Shown here: in pieces, positions 6,746-10,257 of the stretch
Layout: each line of letters opens with the position of its first letter
Position numbering within the stretch: position 1 is the stretch's first letter
Origin: Actinomycetes bacterium
GTDB taxonomy: Bacteria > Actinomycetota > Acidimicrobiia > Acidimicrobiales > Acidimicrobiaceae
NCBI GenBank assembly: GCA_021819025.1
Contig: JAKASN010000028.1
Location: 1-10,257 of the forward strand
Length of the DNA stretch: 10,257 nucleotides
Direction: 5' to 3'
Notes under the pieces: generated by a model
What the model was told of the DNA's origin: nothing
The model's database searches: none
Seen by the model: the letters and a program-made list of their open reading frames with translations, nothing else
Program-made: the position numbers and the translations under genes

Positions 6746-7129
6746 CTATCTGTTACGGTCGGGTCCGAGCGCGGCAACAAGGCAAAATTCGTTACCGTCG
6801 GGGTCGCAAAGGACCACCCAGTTCACGTCGCCTTCGCTGACTCGCCGCAGAATTTTCGCACCTAGTTCTTGGGCTCGCAATGCCGCGCCTTCGGGATCGG
6901 TAACGTAAAAATCTATGTGGCACCTCGTCGGGCCGGACGACGGCGACCCAGCATCGACACGTTGCACGGTTATATTGACACCGATCCCCGACGGGTCGAC
7001 GAGGCCGAGATAAGGTTCGAAGAGCCCCCGGGGCACATAACCGGTGAGCGCTTGCCAGAATGCTGCCAAGCGGGGAGGGTCTGAACTGTCAAGAACGACA
7101 TTGCCGGGCCGTAGAATCGGCTCGACCAT
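6746..7129 (-). CDS. Glyoxalase/VOC-fold protein
   Basis: The 127-residue protein resembles the stand-alone glyoxalase-like (VOC superfamily) proteins common in actinobacteria. It has NVVLDSSDPPRLAAFWQALTG near the N-terminus, a central CHIDFYVTDPEGAALRAQELGA segment and the closing VVLCDPDGNEFCLVAA motif, the typical end of the second beta-alpha-beta-beta-beta unit. The superfamily includes dioxygenases, isomerases and antibiotic-binding proteins; the substrate here is unknown. ATG 7129 fits the usual family length; an in-frame ATG at 7153 would add 8 residues. Neither has a strong Shine-Dalgarno. The same frame stays open far upstream (to about 7402), but that part has no family resemblance and overlaps a + strand coding remnant, so it is excluded. 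Confidence 0.82.
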   Translation of the reverse strand: MVEPILRPGNVVLDSSDPPRLAAFWQALTGYVPRGLFEPYLGLVDPSGIGVNITVQRVDAGSPSSGPTRCHIDFYVTDPEGAALRAQELGAKILRRVSEGDVNWVVLCDPDGNEFCLVAALGPDRNR

Positions 7130-7260
7130 GGCATCTTCAAAGTCTTCCTTCATGGCAATGCCATTGAGAAGGGATCGATTTGCGTCGACATTCTCCCGCA
7201 CCCCTTTGCAACCCGCCACTAGCCACGCGTGACCATCTCGCCACGCTTGCAGCAATTTAG

Positions 7261-7596
7261 CGCCTGGCTGCAAGTTTGGCAAGTTTTGCCCATTGCCGGC
7301 AACCTTTGTTAGCGACCGTGGCAAAAGCCGTGCTTTTCGACAATCTTCCCAAAGCGGCCCTCGCACTTTACAACCTTTTCGAGACAAAGACGCCATATAC
7401 ACCCAAAGCGCTCCAAGAGGATCTCTTCTCCCCCTACCAAGAAGCGCGCCAGTGAAATTTCGAAATTCGCCACGTGGCGCTCCTCGTCAACACAGACAAG
7501 CTCGAGCGACTCCAATATCAATGACTCAACGAGGCTTCGACTTGGGCCGACAGCTATTTTGACCAAGCTGTCAAATTTGGGGTAGGCGCTCCCTAA
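7261..7596 (+). pseudogene. Interrupted reading frame, possible gene remnant
   Basis: One frame, opened after TAG 7258-7260, encodes protein-like sequence broken only by two TGA codons (7453-7455 and 7522-7524) before a TAA at 7594-7596. The pieces include KAVLFDNLPKAALALYNLF, then NFEIRHVALLVNTDKLERLQ, then LNEASTWADSYFDQAVKFGV. By hand count, codon position 2 is clearly lower in GC than positions 1 and 3 in the first piece, as in real genes. No start site with a Shine-Dalgarno is visible and I do not recognise the family. An 85-codon minus-strand frame (7309-7566) is exactly codon-aligned opposite it, so one may be the shadow of the other. Replacing TGA by TGG would restore the frame. Confidence 0.28.
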
Positions 7597-7903
7597 GGGT
7601 CAGAAAAAAGGTGCGCGGATCTCAAGTTACAGCTAATAAAAGGGACATAATCATTTTGCCGCTCTCGATATCGCGCCTGGGGATCCCGCTATCGGGTCGG
7701 AGCGTTCACAAATTGGAGTCGCGAAAAAGAGACTTCTCGTGCGCGATGGAATTTCGTCGAATCGAGAGGCAACTTTACCGGCACAGGAGAGCCTCACCCG
7801 CCGCCGACTTTTGCCGCTGCAGACGCTTTGACTTGGCCGACGAGTCGCTCCGCAATCCCTAGAGATTGATTGGTTGTGCTTTTCTCTTGGCTCTTGAGCC
7901 ACT

Positions 7904-8020
7904 TCAGTCTCTAGCGCCCCAGCGATAGACGAGGCGAGATTTCCGGCCGGAAATCTTCAAGCCGGGCAGCATTGCCGTTGGCACTTCGCCGAGCTCGGTG
8001 CCGCCCAGGTACTTCTTCAC
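7904..8020 (-). CDS. Possible small ORF (38 aa) or remnant of a longer gene
   Basis: GTG at 8020 follows AAGGA with an 8-nt spacer, and the frame encodes 38 residues (MKKYLGGTELGEVPTAML..., ending in VYRWGARD) with strong preference for G or C in third positions (about 30 of 38). The same frame extends upstream to ATG 8107 (GGAGG 3 nt before it), interrupted by one TAA at 8042-8044, so it could equally be the end of a 67-codon gene with a nonsense mutation. The peptide is basic; I recognise no family. Neighbouring genes give no hint of function. Confidence 0.28.
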   Translation of the reverse strand: MKKYLGGTELGEVPTAMLPGLKISGRKSRLVYRWGARD

Positions 8021-8251
8021 GCTTTGAATCCTTCGGGTCGATTAGCCACAAAAGCTTTCAGCCGAGAAGGTTCCAAAGGAAAAGGGAGGCTCGACAGATT
8101 GGCTCATTGACCTCCGAGAGCGCACGGTACGGCTCGCAAAAGCTGCGGAGAGCTACAAATCACTTCGGAGTCTGCCTCGCTGTCGGCAGCTAAGCCGCTC
8201 GCCCCCTCAGAGCCGATGCTTGGGGCACCTCGAACTTCTCAACGCTAAAAT

Positions 8252-8305
8252 AGTGCCAGCGATGATATCTTCGCGGGCGCCCTCCCCGAAACCTTGCTGG
8301 GCACT
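8252..8305 (-). terminator. Possible terminator downstream of the DinB-family gene
   Basis: On the minus strand AGTGCCCAGC (8305-8296) can pair with GCTGGCACT (8260-8252), with one bulged base, and ATTTTA follows directly. The 35-nt loop contains the palindrome GGGCGCCC (8275-8282). Position just after the DinB stop fits a terminator; the large loop makes it uncertain. Confidence 0.3.
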
Positions 8306-8332
8306 CCCGAGACGATGATACCTCGCCGCAGT

Positions 8333-8872
8333 TTACTCTCCGGTTAGCCCATCGAGGGACTCGCGGATGATGTCGGCGTGGCCATTGTGCCGCGCGTACT
8401 CCTCGACCAAGTGCAGGAGGATCCAGCGCAGACTGGGCGCATCGCCATTTGGTGCGCGACGCTGGCTCAGCTGTCCAAGACCACCTCGGGCGATTGCCGC
8501 GTCGACCAAAGATCGCGAGCGGGCCACATTCTCATCCCAGAGAGCCCGAAGCTGCTCAGGGGTCTCCGCTGAGGCAGAGTGCCATTCCCAGTCGGGGTCG
8601 GCATCCCAGTCCACGCCATTCCACGGAGGTTGCGCTTCGTTTGCATAAAGCCACTGGGAGCACCACCAATCCTCCACGAAGGCAAGGTGTTTGATCATAC
8701 CGCCGAGCGTCATTGACGACGCTGCGACGGTCGCTGCCAATCCGGCTGCGTCAACTCCCGCACACTTCCAGGCGAAAGTGGCGCGCTGAAATTCTAGGAA
8801 GCCCACAACGGTAGCAGCCTCATCGCCGGCATTAGGCGGCTTGGGGCGGCCCTGCTCGTCAAAGATAGTCAT
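8333..8872 (-). CDS. DinB-fold (DUF664-type) protein
   Basis: The 179-residue protein belongs to the DinB/YfiT-like four-helix-bundle, metal-dependent families frequent in actinobacteria, several of which use bacillithiol or mycothiol. Visible landmarks are FDEQGRPKPPNAGDEAATVV at the start, FLEFQRATFAWKCAGVD, LGGMIKHLAFVEDWW with H62, and LRWILLHLVEEYARHNGHAD with H154, H162 and H165. H62, H162 and H165 are the likely metal ligands. The reaction is unknown. The ATG at 8872 gives the usual family N-terminus; in-frame ATG 8896 has GGAG close upstream and would add 8 residues. It is divergent from the cytochrome b gene. Confidence 0.85.
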   Translation of the reverse strand: MTIFDEQGRPKPPNAGDEAATVVGFLEFQRATFAWKCAGVDAAGLAATVAASSMTLGGMIKHLAFVEDWWCSQWLYANEAQPPWNGVDWDADPDWEWHSASAETPEQLRALWDENVARSRSLVDAAIARGGLGQLSQRRAPNGDAPSLRWILLHLVEEYARHNGHADIIRESLDGLTGE

Positions 8873-9221
8873 AGACCCGATTCTAGATAGGTGCATTCGC
8901 TCCACCCGGCGCAAGATCCCCCCGGCGGAATCCACAGGGATGCGCTATGCTGATTCCTTGCACGTCGCCCTCGTGCCCTATATCGATGAGCAGCACTTCC
9001 CATCGCAACGGCGACGGTTCGCTAGATTGGATTCTGGGAGAGCGCGGATGGGGTCCACGTGGGCGAGAAAGGGCGCAATAACACATGCGAGAGAAGATCT
9101 TAGGCGCGGCTCATGCCGCAGGACGTTGGTCGGCCGCGACAGTATTGCTGGTTAGTGCGCCGTGCTTGGATCCCAGCAGAAGACCATCGGCTGATCGGCT
9201 CATCTTTGCGAAGGCAAGCCA
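8873..9221. other. Divergent intergenic region
   Basis: This stretch separates the minus-strand DinB gene from the + strand cytochrome b gene and should hold both promoters, but no clear -35/-10 pair stands out. A + frame from ATG 8940 (71 codons) is open but has only a weak AGGG upstream and an Arg-rich composition, so it is not called. An imperfect tandem repeat ATCGGCTG/ATCGGCTC lies at 9186-9201. GAAGG (9210-9214) is the ribosome-binding site of the next gene. Confidence 0.35.
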
Positions 9222-10241
9222 TTGAACCCCCTTACAAGCGCGTCTCCCATTCTCGGTGCAATTGTCAATTTGAACCCCCCCGGTCGATACATCCATTGGG
9301 GGTTTCTCGTCCTTTCGTTGGCGAACTTGATCGTCATCGTAATTATGTTGATCGTGTTCGTCCTAGCGCTGACCCTGCCGTTCGTCCACACCCGGCGAGC
9401 CCATCCTGGCCAAGCCAGTAAAAGCCTGCCCGAGCGCACTCCGATCACCGGTTTCAATGTGGTGTCCCCCACTGTCGAAGCCGCGCCTCCCAATATCGGC
9501 CATGGGGCGCCCGACGAAGACGCGTCCGACTTGTGGACGGCGAAGCTTCGCGTAGCCTGGCTTCGCTATCTCCCCCCGGATAAGATGCTGCCCGACAGCC
9601 AACCGGCTTACGTGGCGTCGTGGATCTACGTCTTCGGGGTGCTTACCCTCATGTCCCTCACTGTAGTTATCGCTACCGGGACCGTACTGGCACTTGAAGG
9701 TCCGGTATGGTGGCACACCAGTTCAGTGGGGCTATTTGTCAACTCACTGCATCTCTGGAGCGTGGAGTGCTTCTTCGGCTTCATGGCCATCCACCTGTGG
9801 GGAAAATTCTGGATGGCCTCGTGGCGGGGGAAGCGTCAGCTCACTTGGATGACCGGGGCTGTTGCCTTCCTCGTCTCGGTCTTCGAAGGCTTCACCGGCT
9901 ACATTTCCCAGACCAACTTCGACTCACAATGGATCGCCTTTGAAGCCAAGGACGCCATGAACGGCGCAGGAATCGGAGCCTTCTTCAATACCATGAACTT
10001 CGGCCAGGCACTGATGATTCACATCGTCGTGCTGCCCTTGGTAATCGGGCTCATCGTGGTCGTACATATCGTGATGGTACGGCTTCGTGGAGTGGTTCCC
10101 CCCATCGATGCCCTACCCGAGCACCTCGGCGAAGTCGAAGCGGCCGCTTCGAGCCCTACGAGATCGTTACCGGGGTCAGCAGACCCCTCGAAAGCCGGCC
10201 TAAAAATGGGTGACGCGGCGACCTCGCGGAGTGCATCGTGA
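9222..10241 (+). CDS. Cytochrome b/b6-type subunit (N-terminal, haem-binding half)
   Basis: The 339-residue membrane protein is the di-haem cytochrome b part of a bc/b6f-like quinol-oxidising complex. The haem ligands are H177 and H191 in helix B (SLHLWSVECFFGFMAIHLWG) and H267 and H282 in helix D (MIHIVVLPLVIGLIVVVHIV). The first pair is 14 apart and the second 15, the spacing of b6f-type rather than bc1-type proteins. Helices A-D lie at about 132-159, 171-199, 207-229 and 263-288. An additional hydrophobic segment (25-54) and a polar linker precede helix A, and a 50-residue hydrophilic tail follows helix D. The PEWY-containing C-terminal half is absent, so it should be a separate gene. The TTG start was chosen because GAAGG is 7 nt upstream. 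The stop overlaps the next gene as GTGA. Confidence 0.87.
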   Translation: MNPLTSASPILGAIVNLNPPGRYIHWGFLVLSLANLIVIVIMLIVFVLALTLPFVHTRRAHPGQASKSLPERTPITGFNVVSPTVEAAPPNIGHGAPDEDASDLWTAKLRVAWLRYLPPDKMLPDSQPAYVASWIYVFGVLTLMSLTVVIATGTVLALEGPVWWHTSSVGLFVNSLHLWSVECFFGFMAIHLWGKFWMASWRGKRQLTWMTGAVAFLVSVFEGFTGYISQTNFDSQWIAFEAKDAMNGAGIGAFFNTMNFGQALMIHIVVLPLVIGLIVVVHIVMVRLRGVVPPIDALPEHLGEVEAAASSPTRSLPGSADPSKAGLKMGDAATSRSAS

Positions 10242-10257
10242 GCTCGACAAGTAGATC
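10238..10257 (+). CDS. Start of the next gene (truncated by window end)
   Basis: A GTG at 10238 overlaps the cytochrome b stop as GTGA, the same arrangement used in the sulfur operon, and GGAG (10228-10231) lies 6 nt upstream. Only six codons (MSSTSR) are visible. From context it may encode another subunit of the same complex, such as the C-terminal cytochrome b half, a Rieske protein or a cytochrome c; that is inference only. Confidence 0.5.

Larger units (their letters stand above)
7130..8251. other. Stretch of about 1.1 kb without an intact recognised gene
   Basis: No complete gene is supported between the VOC and DinB genes. Several short reading frames with protein-like composition occur on both strands and are broken by stops. 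The two best are listed separately: an interrupted + frame at 7261-7596 and a minus ORF at 7904-8020. A further + fragment at 7640-7828 (NHFAALDIAPGDPAIGS...) and one at 8046-8170 (ending near AKAAESYKSLRSL) have no start sites. The pattern suggests decayed accessory DNA, but composition alone cannot separate this from chance. Confidence 0.35.

Noticed and set aside
154..7548. 14-bp identical sequence CTTCGACTTGGGCC at 154-167 and 7535-7548, with a similar one near 7826
   Set aside because: One 14-bp match in 10 kb is close to chance expectation, and the flanks do not match, so no repeat is called.
7309..7566. Minus-strand 85-codon open frame
   Set aside because: It is codon-aligned opposite the + strand remnant, is unusually Cys-rich, starts with TTG and has no Shine-Dalgarno; more likely a shadow.
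8940..9155. Open + frame from ATG 8940 (71 codons)
   Set aside because: Weak ribosome-binding site, Arg-rich low-information composition and no recognised family.
1..10257. CRISPR arrays, tRNA or rRNA genes, insertion-sequence ends
   Set aside because: No regularly spaced repeats, no tRNA T-loop in a clover-leaf context, no rRNA-like sequence and no terminal inverted repeats with target duplications were found by reading both strands.

Overview
The window carries a compact assimilatory sulfate-reduction operon on the + strand (1082-5816). A cluster of unrelated minus-strand genes follows: a TetR-type regulator, a glyoxalase/VOC-fold protein and a DinB-fold protein. A + strand gene for a cytochrome b/b6-type membrane subunit closes the window. 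DNA of moderately high GC, frequent GTG/TTG starts, 4-base GTGA/ATGA gene overlaps, a DUF664-like DinB protein and a small stand-alone VOC protein together suggest an actinobacterium. An acidophilic Acidimicrobiia-type lineage is my best guess, but that is inference and not a demonstrated identification.

Layout. 1-92: the last codons of a gene with a Gly/Arg/Ser-rich tail, followed by a strong hairpin terminator (193-240). 244-507: a run of inverted repeats, including an element of about 82 nt that can fold as a three-way junction; I do not recognise it. 508-1081: no gene seen. 1082-5816: sulfite reductase hemoprotein, a Met8/CysG-N-like siroheme enzyme, APS kinase, a 4Fe-4S-type APS/PAPS reductase and ATP sulfurylase, all overlapping head to tail. 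5908-6528 (-): TetR regulator. 6746-7129 (-): VOC protein, with a possible 52-residue ORF between it and tetR. 7130-8251: no intact standard gene, but an interrupted + strand reading frame and a short minus-strand ORF. 8333-8872 (-): DinB-family protein. 8873-9221: divergent intergenic region. 9222-10241: cytochrome b N-terminal-type subunit, overlapping the start of another gene cut by the window edge.

The operon covers the whole route from sulfate to sulfide. Sat makes APS, CysC can turn APS into PAPS, the CysH-type enzyme reduces APS (or PAPS) to sulfite, and the sulfite reductase reduces sulfite to sulfide. The Met8-like protein plausibly supplies siroheme for the reductase. No flavoprotein partner (CysJ) is present in the window, so the electron donor is not visible. 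The cytochrome b subunit is a separate respiratory unit and probably the first visible gene of its own operon.

I found no clear unknown defence or mobile system. The parts that deserve a second look are the structured segment near 244-507, the decayed-looking coding segment at 7261-7596, the short ORFs, the divergent siroheme enzyme and CysH, and the unusual N-terminus of the cytochrome b.
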